64,000 nucleotides of DNA from Trachythela sp. YZ-2020 (GCA_016169945.1 JADLSH010000395.1:8708001-8772000); one strand, 5' to 3'. Shown: positions 7,775-19,200, counted from the stretch's first letter. The notes: generated by a model not told the origin, from the letters alone. Numbers and translations are program-made.

Positions 7775-10700
7775 CTAACACATAGAAGGAATATAAGAGT
7801 TTTTAAAACGATCAGTTTTACATCTGACGGGATAAAATTCATGTCTCTGTCTTAAATTGTAACTATTGCCTGGATGTCTTCTTAGTAAATCTTGCATCTT
7901 TGTATGGGATTTGACTGAACTCGAAAAAAAGTTTTCGCATATACCGGTTCGTCTTTCCTCTAGTGATTTTAAGCTTGCTTTCTTCATTGCGTCATCGTAA
8001 TCCAAGTTCGGAAAAATAATTCTCAATGCTCTAATTTGGATTCGTTCAATATCGTTAGATAAGTATTTAGTTAGATTAAAGTGCCACACTGGTGCACAAT
8101 ATTCCAACACCGGTCTAACACAGGCTTTATAAGCTTTCAACATAGTAGCTTGATCGGCATTTGCTTTCTTCAAAGTGTACAACATATAAAGACGTTTAGA
8201 CGTTTTAGTAATAATATAATTAACATTATCATTCCACTTTAACTCATCATTAATTAAAACACCAAGGGACTTGTACACACTAACTCTCTCGAGAGGATTA
8301 TTTTGAATTTTAATAGGTGAAAAGGTAGGGATATCTTTCTTCCAAAAACAGATAATAAATTCTTTGCATTTTTTAGCATTAAGTTCCATCTTATTGCTAC
8401 TGCACCAATTTGAAATATCATCCACAATTGATTGCAAGTTCGAAGGTGCGTTTTTGCCTAGAGATTCCGAAACCGTCGTGTCGTCTACATATTTCCACCT
8501 GTGATTGATCGATTCAACGAGGTCATTGATCATGATTAAGAACAAAATTGGTCCTAATACTGTCCCTTGTGGGACCCCGCCATTGACGTCTTCGTAATCA
8601 GATTGAGCGTTGGGGAGTTTTACACTTTGCTTACGATTGGACAGGAAGCTTTGAACCCATTTACGTAAATATATATCAATATTCATGGCCTCCATTTTCT
8701 TACATAAGATTTGGTGATCTATTCGGTCAAAGGCCTTACTGAAGTCTAAAAAGAACGCTCGAACACAGTTAGATTTATCTGTGGACTGTAGCCAATGATG
8801 GACCATGCTAATTAGTGCATGGGTAGTTGAACTCCTACGTTGATCGGTTGAAAGAACTTAATCTAATCCCTCTTTCTTACTGGCATGAAATTAAATATAT
8901 CATCTTCTTCTACAAATCCAAATCTGGGATGTTCGAACTTGACATTAATCAGTTTGTTACTCAGCCTCTCCATCATTCCACTCATTCCAGTTCTGGTGAT
9001 CTTCTTCGTCCAAATCTGTGTAAAACGTCTCTCTTCAGAAACTCGTACTTTAATAGAATTGTATTTTTATGGAATAACTTGCCTTCAGATATCAAATCAT
9101 CCTCTTCAGTCACTATACTTAAATCTAAACTATATCTATATTATACGAATAGACTGAACAATACTTTCGATGTAGACCGTACTAGAACTTGGAAAACTTT
9201 GTGTAGCAAGTGTCGTTCTTTACAGTCAAACTGTTGTTCATAAATGTAATTCCTATATAGTTGTAAATAGTTAATATTAATGTTTTTTTGTAATAGCTAG
9301 GTATATCTAATATTGTAATTCTTTGGTGGGACTTAATTAGGAACTTATGTTCTGTTGTTCTAACCATCAATCATATGATTGTAAAGTTAATAAAAAAAAA
9401 AAAAAGAACTACCAGGAAGTGATCCGAACTGTCTAATATCGATACGTGAACCAATTTCCTCCAACATCCATTGCCATACAAACTTTTCCATTAGCTTAGA
9501 CAACGTGGATGTGAGCGAAATTGTACGCAGATCATTTTCAATATCTTTAACAATAGGTACCTTATTAATCGGGATTACGTCAGCCACTTTCCACTGCTGT
9601 GGCACGTATGATTCTTGTATGGAGGCGTTAAAAATGGAAGTTATTGGACCAGCCAGTTGAGTACAATAATTCTTTAAAATCCAGTTGGGAATGTCATCTG
9701 GACCAGTTGCTTTAGATACTTTAAGAGATTTTAGAGCAATGATTGTTTGATCAACAGAAATATAAAATTTAGATGCAATCAGGTCTCGATCATTGGAAGT
9801 GGGTATATAATGATCATTTGGCAGCGGGATCATCTCTCGTGAAACTTTTAAGAACGATTGATTTATGACATTCGCAAGCTCAAGTGAATGAACAGCCTCA
9901 TCATTAATAATAATACTTGATATTGAGGAAGACTTTTTGGGTTGACCAGAAAGTTGTTTAACCAGAGACCACCATTTTTTTGGATCGTCACAACCTCTTA
10001 TTTTGAAATTAAAAAAGTTTCCCCTTAACTTTTTTGCCATTCTGTTCACTTTATTTCTCAACTCATGATACATGGGTGACTTGGATGAAAATGCTTTTTG
10101 CTTTTTCCTAACAAGATCTTTAAAGTCAGGCGTAATCCATGGTTTATCAGTAGCGTGACGTTTGATCATTCGTACTGGGAAGAACTGATTAATAGCACAT
10201 TTCAATAAATTAAAAAATGCATCTGTTTTGTCTTTACAAGAGTTGAGATCATAGACAAAGGACCAATTCGTTGAATTTAACCAATGTTCAAATGCCGATT
10301 TAGCATATGGGTTGACAGATCTTGACTTGACTTTAATAGGTTTGAAATTCATTAATTTTGCGGCAGGATTAACATATATTGCATTATGGTCAGCCGTGCC
10401 AATCGGTGGTAATATGATGGGTGATTCATAATAGTTTTTTAAATTGGTAAAAAGTAAGTCAAGCGTAGCATTTCCCCGAGTTGGCAAAGTTATAATTTGT
10501 TTAAGGACACAATTTGCACGAATTGGTGTAACGTTCAGTCGATTAAAATCACCACCAATAATCAAGGATAGATACGGCGTATTTTATCAACAGATGAAAT
10601 AATGTAATCTGTTAATAGAGTATTAGAAGCCTGACTTTGGCCCGGTGCGTGATAAATAACAGCCACAACTAAACATGTAAATTCCCTCGGTAGTTTAGGC

Positions 10701-11284
10701 GGTCGAAGATAGATCCAAACCGATTCAAAGTCAGGACATAACAGTTCATCCAGAACTTTGAAAGTTAAATTTAGATTTAATGTAAGCACACACACCGCCA
10801 CCTCTCCTACCCGACCTGTCCTTTCGCAACAGTGAATAACCAGGTATCTCAACTGTAGAATCAGGAATGGAATTAGACAGCCACGTTTCTGTGATAAGGG
10901 CCAAGTCAACACAGTTTAGACGAAATACAGACTCCAAATCATCAGTTTTATTTACAAGGGAACGAACGTTAGACAAGAATATAGAAGGCACTCGCGACAC
11001 GCTTCGTGGTCATGGCGACAGTCAATATGAATAAGATTTGAAGCAGAACGTTGCTGTTGGCATCGCTGGTAATTTATCTTTCTACCAGAAATACGAACAG
11101 ATATATAGTGATTGTACCCACGTTTACGCTTCCTTCTTTTCCCTGCTCTTGTGCCCCTTGACGACTTTAATAATTTGAGAGAAGCCAAAGTCTCTTTCAA
11201 ATTATGAACTTTTCTGTAAGATGAAATTGATGTTCGTAGCGAAATGAGAAAATCCCATTCAAACGTCAACATAACGTATTGCAC
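7775..11284 (-). pseudogene. APE-type LINE (family A): endonuclease and reverse transcriptase
   Basis: From right to left: a basic leader (SRGTRAGKRRKRKRG, 11284-10952), an apurinic-type endonuclease starting SIFLSNVRSLVNKTDDLESV with ALITETWLS, GGDFNRLN and TADHNAI, a linker, then the RT with VADVIPINKVP, FFLDFSKAFDRIDH (motif A), GGVPQGTVLGPILF (motif B) and YVDDTT (motif C), then the thumb and C-terminal region to 7775. The endonuclease nicks DNA and the RT primes on the nick. Frameshifts occur near 10990, 10790 and 10562, and the RT is split by a LINE insertion at 8834-9405. The whole element spans about 7618-11340. It belongs to a CR1/Jockey-like group; the clade is uncertain. Confidence 0.9.
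8834..9405 (+). mobile_element. 5'-truncated LINE copy inserted in the RT of another LINE, with 5-bp TSD
   Basis: Contains only the C-terminal end of a LINE protein (NSYFNRIVFLWNNLPSDIKS, and a Cys-containing tail CSKCRSLQSNC), a 3' untranslated region and a poly-A tail (9391-9405). It is flanked by gaact at 8829-8833 and gaact at 9406-9410. Removing the insert and one duplicate rejoins the minus-strand RT frame exactly (…GSLPGSS to TTHALISM…), which proves the insertion. Confidence 0.95.
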
Positions 11285-11376
11285 TCAGTTGGATGATGAA
11301 ATACTATAATCCAGGCTTGCTTACAATTCAAAATGAGACGAACATGAACATTTATGAAGCCAAATAAGTTAAAAAA

Positions 11377-11874
11377 TTGAAGAGCAAAAATTTGTGCTGC
11401 CAGCCACGAGGGCGGCGCATGCGCTTTGCCATTGCGGTTTACAGAAAGGACACTAATAACATGACTAAGGCGGTGGATAAGGTATTATCTGAGTTTGAGG
11501 ATCACTTCGGTCATATATATGGAGACCTACCGCTAAATAAGTTTAAGGTTGATGATACTGTTAGAGTATCTAGTTATAAGTCCACCTTTACCAAAGGCTA
11601 TGAGGCTAACTTTACGGAGGAATTGTTTAAAATTGCGAAGGTTATTCGTGGTGATCCGAATGTTTATGAGATTGCTGATCTTTCCAGTGAGCCAATTATT
11701 GGTTAATTTTATGAGCAGGAATTATCAGCTGTTAGTAATAAGCGAGACGGTGGTGTATTTAAAGTTGAGAAAATACTAAAAAGGAAAACACTCGAAGGAA
11801 AGAAGATGATTCTGGTGAAGTGGTTAGGTTATGATAATAAACACAATAGTTGGATTCCAGAAAGTAATCGTTGA
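11377..11874 (+). pseudogene. Polinton integrase C-terminal region with chromodomain
   Basis: Carries NKFKVDDTVRVSSYKSTFTK and YEIADLSSEPIIG, then an in-frame TAA at 11704-11706, and in the same frame FYEQELSAV and a chromodomain (VEKILKRK, VKWLGYDNKHNSWIPESN) ending at a TGA at 11872-11874. This is the normal tail of Polinton integrases, whose chromodomain may read histone marks at the target. The first ~35 residues of the frame look like the end of the deleted core. It is separated from its N-terminal half (7412-7617) by the 3.7 kb LINE. Confidence 0.85.
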
Positions 11875-11881
11875 ATAGTAG

Positions 11882-13144
11882 ATGGATGGAGAGTTTGAAG
11901 ACATTGAAATGGGAGAGCTCGAAAAGTATCCAGAATATAACGATATGAGTTATGAACAGTTGGACGCAATATATGGTCGACTAAGAAATCTTTTAGTAGA
12001 AAAACCAGAGTCATATGTAGATATCCATGGTAGAATGAAAGCAGTGGATCGGTTTTGACAGCTTAAGAGCCCGGAAGTAGGTTCATTATTTTTAGACGAC
12101 CCCAGTGATGAGGCAAGTACCTCATTTATAGACAACACAGGTTCATTATTTTTAGACGACCCTAGTGACAACAGTAACGTAACAATAAATGGTAAGGTAA
12201 GTACGTCAAAGGTAACGTTCGTAGAGAAAGCGGGTGACTACGGAGATGTGACTGATGAAAACTATAATTTAGCGATAGATACATATGACATAAGTGAACG
12301 CTTGGCTGCATTAAGGGATGGTAGAGTTACTTTAGATATGGATGAACATGAAAGAATAGTGGTGACCGACCAAATGAAGCGCGTATGGCAAATAAATAAG
12401 AAGCTCAGATGAATGAAAGGTGGAAAGGTATTAGGTAAGGACACTGTGTCGAGAGCCATAGTCAGACAAATAATTGAGACACACAGGGAATACCAAAACA
12501 TACTAGAACTAACGCCACAGGAAAACAGAGAGCTTGAGGATGTGCTAAACCCGTCAAGTAGTATGGACCCCGAATCAAGAATTGGCCCCAACGGGTCCTT
12601 GCAGATCCAGGCAGACCACTTTAATAACACACTTAGTGAAGTAATTGAACAAAGGGATGATCCGGATATGCCTGTGGAGGATTTTATACTATTAGAGGAA
12701 AGAGTTATTGGGTTACAAAATGCGAGGGATAGAACAATAGAGCAAAAGCAAGTGGAAGAGGTTCGCGCCCAACAAGAAGAGGATATCAGCAGGTATGAAA
12801 GGTTTAAGGAATGGCTTAAGAATAACAAAGAGCTCACAGTTGGGCTATCCGCTGTTGCCTTGAGTATTGGTGGGATTATAACTAGTATTATAGTCAGTGG
12901 ACGCACAGCTGTTTACAAAGGAGCCTCGGCGGTTGGTAAATTAGCCAAAGCTGTTTATAACGTGTTTAAAAAGATCGCCGCTACACTTGGTCCTTATTTG
13001 GGGTCAATAGTATCAGCGATTGGCACTATCCTAAGTACACTGTTAAAATATGGAGCAAAAGGTCTCGCTTTTCTAGCCAACAACTTATGGCTATTGGCTC
13101 TAGCTGTAGCGTGGTTTATTTATGATAATTATAAGCGCCGCTGA
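11882..13144 (+). pseudogene. Polinton protein with acidic N-terminus, coiled coil and C-terminal membrane segments
   Basis: One frame of 420 codons starts eight bases after the integrase stop (MDGEFEDIEMGELEKYPEY) and is interrupted by two in-frame TGA codons near 12056 and 12410. Residues about 65-90 contain a repeated GSLFLDDPSD. The part after the second stop, from an ATG at 12413, is 243 residues: a charged, probably coiled-coil region (LEERVIGLQNARDRTIEQKQ), then hydrophobic stretches TVGLSAVALSIGGIITSII, LGSIVSAIGTILSTLL and NNLWLLALAVAWFIY, ending in YKRR. It resembles a membrane-active virion protein of Polintons. I do not know its exact role. The piece from 12413 alone would be a complete shorter protein. 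Confidence 0.65.
12079..12168 (+). repeat. 60-bp-period in-frame duplication
   Basis: A 30-base block (aggttcattatttttagacg plus accccagtga) at 12079-12108 recurs at 12139-12168 with one change, exactly 60 bases apart, so the protein motif GSLFLDDPSD is repeated in frame. The duplication preserves the frame across 20 codons, which suggests it arose while the gene was still coding. Confidence 0.85.
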
Positions 13145-13247
13145 TGCGTAGTAAAGTAAACACAGATGGCAAGCTGTATTTGTTTAGCACAAATGTGTAC
13201 AGCACAGTGTACAGCGCAGCGAAAATAATAAAACGTAGTAATAATAT

Positions 13248-14484
13248 ATGAACAACACAGAGTCAGAACTTCAGCCGGGTTATCGACACATGAAAATGTC
13301 CAGCGTTAAAGGAGTGAGGACTAGGCATGTTATAACAATGAACCCCAATGAGGTCTCACCAGGCGAAGAAGAGCTTTATATAGACATCCCAAAGCTAAAG
13401 CCGGATACTTGCTTAGTTCCCGGGTCACTTCACTTGCTGTTTGACTTTAAAAATAAGAACACAAAGAGTTGGTTCCTGAATAACCTATCGAAGTCAATAA
13501 TAGAAAGGTTTAGGGTAAAGTTAGCTGGGGAGATAGTATATGACTGCTCGAGTGAGGGCTTGTATAATGTATATAAGGACCTATGGTTGAGTAAGTCAGA
13601 AAGGGACCAACGAGTTGAGTATGGAATTGGTAGTGAGAACCTTAGAAAGCTTATGTCTGGTGACGACACAGGAGCCACATCAAGTGATGTTGGGAAAGTG
13701 TCTGATGGGTTGATGTTCTCAGTATATGGGAATAAGCTAAGAGTTAAAATAGACTGTATCATTAGTGATCATGGGCTGTTTGCACCATTTTATATGAATA
13801 ATAGATTCCAATATGTACTGACACTCATCAAAGCTATTGATATTATGGAGGCGCAGGGTGGTGAGGCTGTAGCTGGGTATGAACTGGGGAACTTGGAACT
13901 AGAGTACTAGACTGTGGATAATGAAGAGTTAGCCGGTGAAATAGTTAATTTATACTCAGCTGGTCGATCACTATCATATGAACATGTGACTTTAATGAAA
14001 ACAGTAGAATGGGGTAAGGATCAGACTATTGTGAATGAAAGTATTAACCTACCTAGGAAATCAATGAAGTCCATAGTTCTGCTATTCACCAATAAAGCAA
14101 GAGGTGACACAGAAGAGTATATTTATCCCAATATTGAGAATGTAAAGATCACCATTGAAGGGGTACCAAACTCTATCTACTCTCAGGAATTACCAAGGAG
14201 AGATTCTATGAGGAGGCTAGCAGAGTGTTTGGTATCGGTTCACCGGTTGCAGACCAGGACCTGGGGATCAAGCGCTTTTATAAGGACTCATGTGCTCTTG
14301 TTGTTGATCTTAGATGTAATCAGGTAATGTTACAGCTAATGGTAAGCGGATAGTAAATACACAATCTGGTATACTTCTTGAGATTGTTAAAAAGGCGACT
14401 GCAGCTAATGTAATGTGTCACATCTTTGTGGTGAGTGACGGACTTGTTAATCTTATTAATAAGGACCTGCAATCAATACAATAA
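13248..14484 (+). pseudogene. Polinton major capsid protein (double jelly roll)
   Basis: Starts at ATG 13248 about 100 bases after the previous gene. The N-terminal half shows the capsid signature region MNPNEVSPGEEELYIDIPKL, then LVPGSLHLLFDF and SIIERFRVKLAGEIVYDCSS. The frame is cut by an in-frame TAG at 13908-13910, continues through VTLMKTVEWGKDQTI and MKSIVLLFTNKA, shifts frame near 14222 (FGIGSPVADQDLGIKRFY) and again near 14324, and ends with CHIFVVSDGLVNLINKDLQS at 14484. About 410 codons in total, a little short for the family. Capsid assembly is the established role of these proteins. Three breaks make this copy dead. Confidence 0.8.
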
Positions 14485-14493
14485 AAGTAGTAT

Positions 14494-15071
14494 ATGGATA
14501 AACCAGAGTTAACACTTATTGTTGGCCCCTCAGGAGTTGGTAAGACATATGTGTTATTACACCATTTAATAGAACCAGGTAAATTTGATTATGTGATCAT
14601 ATTATGTCCAACTATTTGGATTAATAAAACGTATGCGGAATGGAAACCAATTGACGCAGACGATGGAGTAATAGCGGTTGAGGTGAGTGGTGATAAAATT
14701 GATAGTATGCTTAAATACATCATTAAAAACCTTTCTGGTAGTAGAGTAGCTGTTATAATTGATGACATCTCCAATGAAGCCAAACAACATAGCAACTTTG
14801 GTACGCTTAGCTACTTAGCATATAGTGGTAGACACCATGGGATTAGCTTATTTATAGTATCCCAAAAGTTAAATAGCATAGCGACTGGGGTTAGGGATAA
14901 CACTACGCAAATTATCTTATTTAAAACGCATAATAAGCGCAGTATGAAGGTCTTAGCCGATGAGTTATTTGGGGAATATCAAATGATCGTGGGAAATCTT
15001 TGTTATCTGATCTTAACAACGCTAAGTACTTGGATATCAACCTAGTCAATGGAATATATAGCTTGGTATAG
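14494..15071 (+). pseudogene. Polinton genome-packaging ATPase
   Basis: Starts ten bases after the capsid gene. The Walker A motif is GPSGVGKT at residues 11-18, and the Walker B motif is VAVIIDDIS near residue 90, followed by HGISLFIVSQKLNSIATGVR, a sensor/arginine-finger-like region usual in these FtsK/HerA-type enzymes, which would drive DNA into the capsid. After residue ~170 the frame shifts by one near 14995; the correct tail (SLLSDLNNAKYLDINLVNG) ends with a TAG at 15069-15071. All visible catalytic motifs are intact, so the damage is recent or limited to the C-terminus. Close spacing with neighbours suggests co-expression. Confidence 0.88.
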
Positions 15072-15079
15072 TATATATA

Positions 15080-15547
15080 ATGCCTAGGAAAAGAAAAGTC
15101 GTTACCGGTGGTGATAGTGATATAGAAGAAATACTAAAACCTGATGGTAAAGGTGAAAATGATAATAATAAAATAGATGCCAGAAGTGAGTTAATTAAGT
15201 TGGCTGAAGATGGGGAGTATGACAAAACCATAGCCTACCTCAAAAAGGCTAGTAGCAAAACAATAGAGAAACTGTATAAGAAATGGGAAAAGGATAAAAT
15301 GAAAAAGGCGAATGAGTATCTCACTGATTTAATTATATCAAAATTCTCTGATATCCTTGGTGGCCTTGAGGCTATAGAGTCATCTGATGAACTATCTAAA
15401 GAATTGAATGATAACACGTTACTAAAGGGCGTTGTTCTTAAAGCGGTTGAGAAAATAAGTCCGTACATTCCATTGCTAGGATTAATGAGTGGGGGAGTTA
15501 TAACAGCAAAGCATGTCTATAAGAAGAAGTGTGAATCTGCAGAATAG
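15080..15547 (+). CDS. Small basic Polinton protein of unknown function
   Basis: A 155-residue intact frame starts eight bases after the ATPase stop. It has a basic N-terminus (MPRKRKVV, possibly a nuclear or DNA-binding signal), an acidic segment, a helical Lys/Glu-rich middle (IEKLYKKWEKDKMKKANEYL) and a hydrophobic patch near the end (ISPYIPLLGLMSGGVITA). It is the only uninterrupted frame in this Polinton. Similar small proteins sit at the end of Polinton structural clusters. The role, perhaps a virion core or membrane protein, is a guess from composition and position. Confidence 0.6.
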   Translation: MPRKRKVVTGGDSDIEEILKPDGKGENDNNKIDARSELIKLAEDGEYDKTIAYLKKASSKTIEKLYKKWEKDKMKKANEYLTDLIISKFSDILGGLEAIESSDELSKELNDNTLLKGVVLKAVEKISPYIPLLGLMSGGVITAKHVYKKKCESAE

Positions 15548-15568
15548 TCTGCGTAAGTGTAACCATAG

Positions 15569-15742
15569 AGTAGTATAGGAAATGGGGGTATCGGTCAAAG
15601 TTTCAGACTGACCGCGTTTCCACGCAAATATGACGGCGTAAGTGGTGACCATAGTGCGTCTGGGGAATGGTCTCCGCAAACTCCCTAGGTTTAGGGTGGT
15701 TTTCTGGAAAAGTGTGCTCGTACCCCCATTTCCTATACTACT
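15569..15742. mobile_element. 174-bp MITE-like element with perfect 22-bp inverted ends
   Basis: The left end agtagtataggaaatggggg plus ta (15569-15590) is the exact reverse complement of 15721-15742. The interior has no coding content but holds a near repeat of the left flank (gcgtaagtgtaaccatag at 15551-15568, gcgtaagtggtgaccatag at 15634-15652). No clear target duplication is seen. It could instead be a solo remnant of Polinton ends, because it lies directly after the last Polinton gene. It cuts the gag-like frame that follows. Confidence 0.7.
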
Positions 15743-15880
15743 AACGAAGCTGATTTCTTCTAACCAATCATCCCACGCTTTATCCATAGTAATCTGATCG
15801 TCTCCTGGTGCGAAAGGTCGTATTTTCAGGTTTCTTGTTTCTGTTATTACATGAATAGTCAATGCTTTGGCATTTTCCAC
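15743..15880 (-). pseudogene. Gag-like N-terminal fragment
   Basis: From an ATG at 15880 on the minus strand the peptide reads MENAKALTIHVITETRNLKI and then RPFAPGDDQITMDKAWDDWL, the pattern (PF.P.DD.....W..WL) that opens the Gag-like protein of many invertebrate LTR retrotransposons. The frame then runs into the inverted end of the MITE at 15742 and loses any likeness. Only about 46 residues remain, so the assignment is weak. Confidence 0.4.
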
Positions 15881-16216
15881 TTCTTGTTGTTCGTGCTATC
15901 AGACATTGTTTGTCGATTTCTTCAAGTGTTCTTAATGTTGTTACTCAAAAACTATTTCATACTTCGCTGCTTTTTATCCTCGTCGCCAAAGTAATGACCT
16001 CAACTCACCGAAGATATACAAAAGTGTTTAATGAAAATACTTCAAGCCTTATATACAAATCAACAACAACACGTTGAAAATGGAATACTAATTCATGCAT
16101 ACTAATTATACCGGATACTACACTTGTGTACCCACACTTTTGTGTTTGGTTTTTGCTATTAACAATCATTTATATAGGGCTGATATAACCACATAACTAA
16201 TAGATATGAATCAGCG
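15881..16216. other. Short gene-free spacer
   Basis: I see no conserved coding or repeat structure. It separates the gag-like scrap from the 5' end of the next LINE, and its last part may be 5' untranslated LINE sequence. Confidence 0.5.
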
Positions 16217-19200
16217 ATGGCTGACATGCATTTTCGAGCTCTGTTAAATGTTGTGATTTTCCTACTGTTTATTGGGAGATTAAAAGTGTTTAACACAGCA
16301 TTCAATGTTGTGAACGACGAGAATGGGTATGTAGACCTTAATTGCAATTTTATGGTTGCTGCTGTTGACAGATTTCATGATCAATGCGAGTTTGTAAATG
16401 TTGGCATGAAACCTATACGGCTGAATTTGGCAAGGTCAGGGTTTAATCGAACATCAACGGTGATCTCATGTTGGACTAAACATGGACAAATAACTTTGGC
16501 TATTCCTGGACGTGATCCTCCAACGGATATAACAATTTTTAAGGATATTTCAATTAATCCTGGGCCTATCTTTCACTAGATTCCTACGCGAATAACGAAT
16601 CGGTCGTTTCAAGCACACAGGCGTAGGCATAGCGTCGTTAACAATGGCAGTCAATTTGGCACTCGACATTTGAATAATCTTATAAAAGTTCCATTTGTCA
16701 ATGATGTTTCTACATCTTGTATTAAGCATCCTATAAAGTTTGCTACTCTTAACGCGAGATCAATCTGAAATAAAACATTGATTATCAAAGACTTTGTTGT
16801 TGAACATGATCTTGACATAATGGCTATTTCATATGATGAATTAATAATTCGTGAGTTATGCCCTAGGGGATATAAATTTGTCCATAAACCGAGAACCACA
16901 AGTTGTGGGGGAGGTGTAGGTTTTCTATACAAAGAAAGCATTTGCATTATCAATTCGTCATATGAAACAGAATTTAGATCATTTGAATACCTGGATATTT
17001 CCTTTGTGAGTACGAAGTCCATCAGAGTCCTTGTTATTTATCACCCACCGCCTTCATCAATAAATGGTTTGTCTGTGAATTTGTTTTATGAGGAATTCTC
17101 AAGCGTTCTTGAAAAGATCGTTTTATCCTCTTTACTTCTTGGAGATTTCAATTTCCGTATTGATGATCAAAATGACATTCAAGCAAAACAATTTTTAGAT
17201 TTAATTGAGTCCTTCAATTGTGAGCAACTTGTGAATCAAACAACGCATATACATGGACATTTGCTGGATTTGGTCTTGGTTAGATCGGATATTGATGATT
17301 CATTTCTTAGCAATCTACGCGTTTATGATCAGCAAATATCTGATCATTCGGCAATTAGCTTCTGTTTGGATATGGCTAGACCATTGTGTCAGAGAAAGAA
17401 GGTATTAATTTTAATACTTTTAATACAGACATTCATGAATCAAATCTCATGAGTGACACGAATGACATATTGTCTATATGTAATCAGTATGAAAAAGTCT
17501 TACACTGTCTTCTGGAAAAGCATGCACCCATAAAGCAAAGTATAATTACTATCCGTCCTAAAGCACCTTGGTATAATTCTAGTATTGCAGAAGAAAAAAG
17601 GCTTCGTTGATAACTTGAAAGAAAATGGCGTTTGTTTAAAATACTGAGTAATAGGACAGCTTATGTTAACCAATGTAAAGTTGTTAACAAACTGATTTAT
17701 GAATCAAAGCAAGTATATTACAACAACTTGATAACGGAACATTCCACTAATCCCAAATTGTTAATTGTTATTCAAAACAGTAAATAGGTTGCTTCAGAAA
17801 AATGACGTTGATCTAAGATATCCAAAAGCTTTGAATGATCAAAGTCTGGCAAATTCTTTTGCTGACTATTTTACTGCAAAAATTGAGAAAATTCAAGTTC
17901 AAATATGTCATGCAAGAGATACTCTTGATCCACCTTGTGCTGTTGACGAGAAGCCTCTGTCCTCATTTTATGCATTTAAACAACTAACTGACTCGGATGT
18001 TAGGGAACTCCTGAACAATTCTAAGATGAAATCCTGCCCACTTGACCCAATTCCGGCAACAGTGCTGAAGGAATGTTATGAAATCTTACTTCCTGTATAT
18101 ACTAGGATAATAAATCTTTCATTGGAAAATGCAACAATGCCGGAGCTCTTGAAGGTTGCAATGTTGAATCCATTACTTAAGAAGATGAATGCTGATTATG
18201 CGGCCTGTTTCCAATCTCAATTTTTTGTCGAAGCTAATTGAAAAAGCAGTGTTCGTTCAACTTAATGAGTATCTCACCCAAAACTATTTGCATGAAGTTT
18301 TCCAATCGGCCTATAAGGCATTTCATAGTACAGAGACAGCCCTACTACGAGTGCAGAATGATATTTTGCAGTCATTGGACAGGAGAGAGCCGGTTATCTT
18401 GGTTTTTCTTGATTTATCGGCTGCATTCGACACCATAAGTCATGACATTTTACTGTCTAGATTAGAAAAACGTTTTGGAATCACTGGGAGTGTTCTTCTT
18501 TGGCTTAGATCATATTTATCATCTCGTAGTCAATTTGTAAATATCAATGGAACGTGGAACGTTTTCCTCTACTCGTGATTTGAAGACCGGTGTTCCACAG
18601 GGCTCAGTCCTTGGACCAGTTCTCTATTTGTTGTATACAGCCCCCATAGCAGATATTATTAAACGTCATATATTTGCTGACGATACTCAACTATGTGTCT
18701 TTTGAAGCTGATAGTCATTCTGATTCTGCGAAGACACTTATTGAGAACTGCATAGCTGATATACGCCAATGGATGCTCTTTAATGGTTTAAAACTGAATG
18801 AAGATAAAACACTCTCGGTTGTGGTGCACTCTAAGTTTCGTCCTCGCCCCTTACTTGACCGAATCAAAGTTGGAGATGAATTGATTCCCTATGTTGTCAC
18901 TGCTACTAGTCTTGGTGTCATGCTAGATGAAACGTTCTCTTTCGATGAGCATATCAAGCAAGTATGTAAATCATCGTTTTTTCATTTGCGGAATGTCTCT
19001 AGAATCCGAAAATACTTGACGAAAGACTCAGCTGAGATTATAATCCATGCCCTAATAACAGTAAAGCTGGATTACTGTAATTCTCTTCTGTATGGTCTTC
19101 CTAAACGACTAATCTCCAAGTTACAATCAGTTCAAAACACAGCTGCTCGAGTTGTTACAATGTCGCGTAAATACGATCACATTACACCAGTCCTGATCCA

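Larger units (their letters stand above)
6136..15550 (+). mobile_element. Broken Polinton/Maverick element
   Basis: A run of genes typical of these large DNA transposons: penton-like pieces, a retrovirus-type integrase with a chromodomain, a membrane-associated protein, the double jelly-roll major capsid protein, an FtsK/HerA-type packaging ATPase and a small basic protein. A LINE (7618-11340) is inserted in the integrase gene. Protein-primed DNA polymerase B and the cysteine protease, expected in a 15-20 kb element, are not seen, and neither are long terminal inverted repeats, so this is a partial copy. Each gene with a clear family shows disruption; the small basic protein at 15080-15547 is the one intact frame. 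Confidence 0.85.

Noticed and set aside
12262..12906. 214-codon minus-strand frame
   Set aside because: It is antisense to the Polinton membrane-type protein; its hydrophobic Ser-rich text is typical of an antisense shadow.
11704..13910. Stop-codon reassignment in the Polinton genes
   Set aside because: The in-frame stops include TAA, TAG and TGA and coexist with frameshifts, which fits decay and not recoding.
16651..17022. 123-codon minus-strand frame
   Set aside because: It is antisense to the LINE B endonuclease, which has recognisable motifs on the plus strand.
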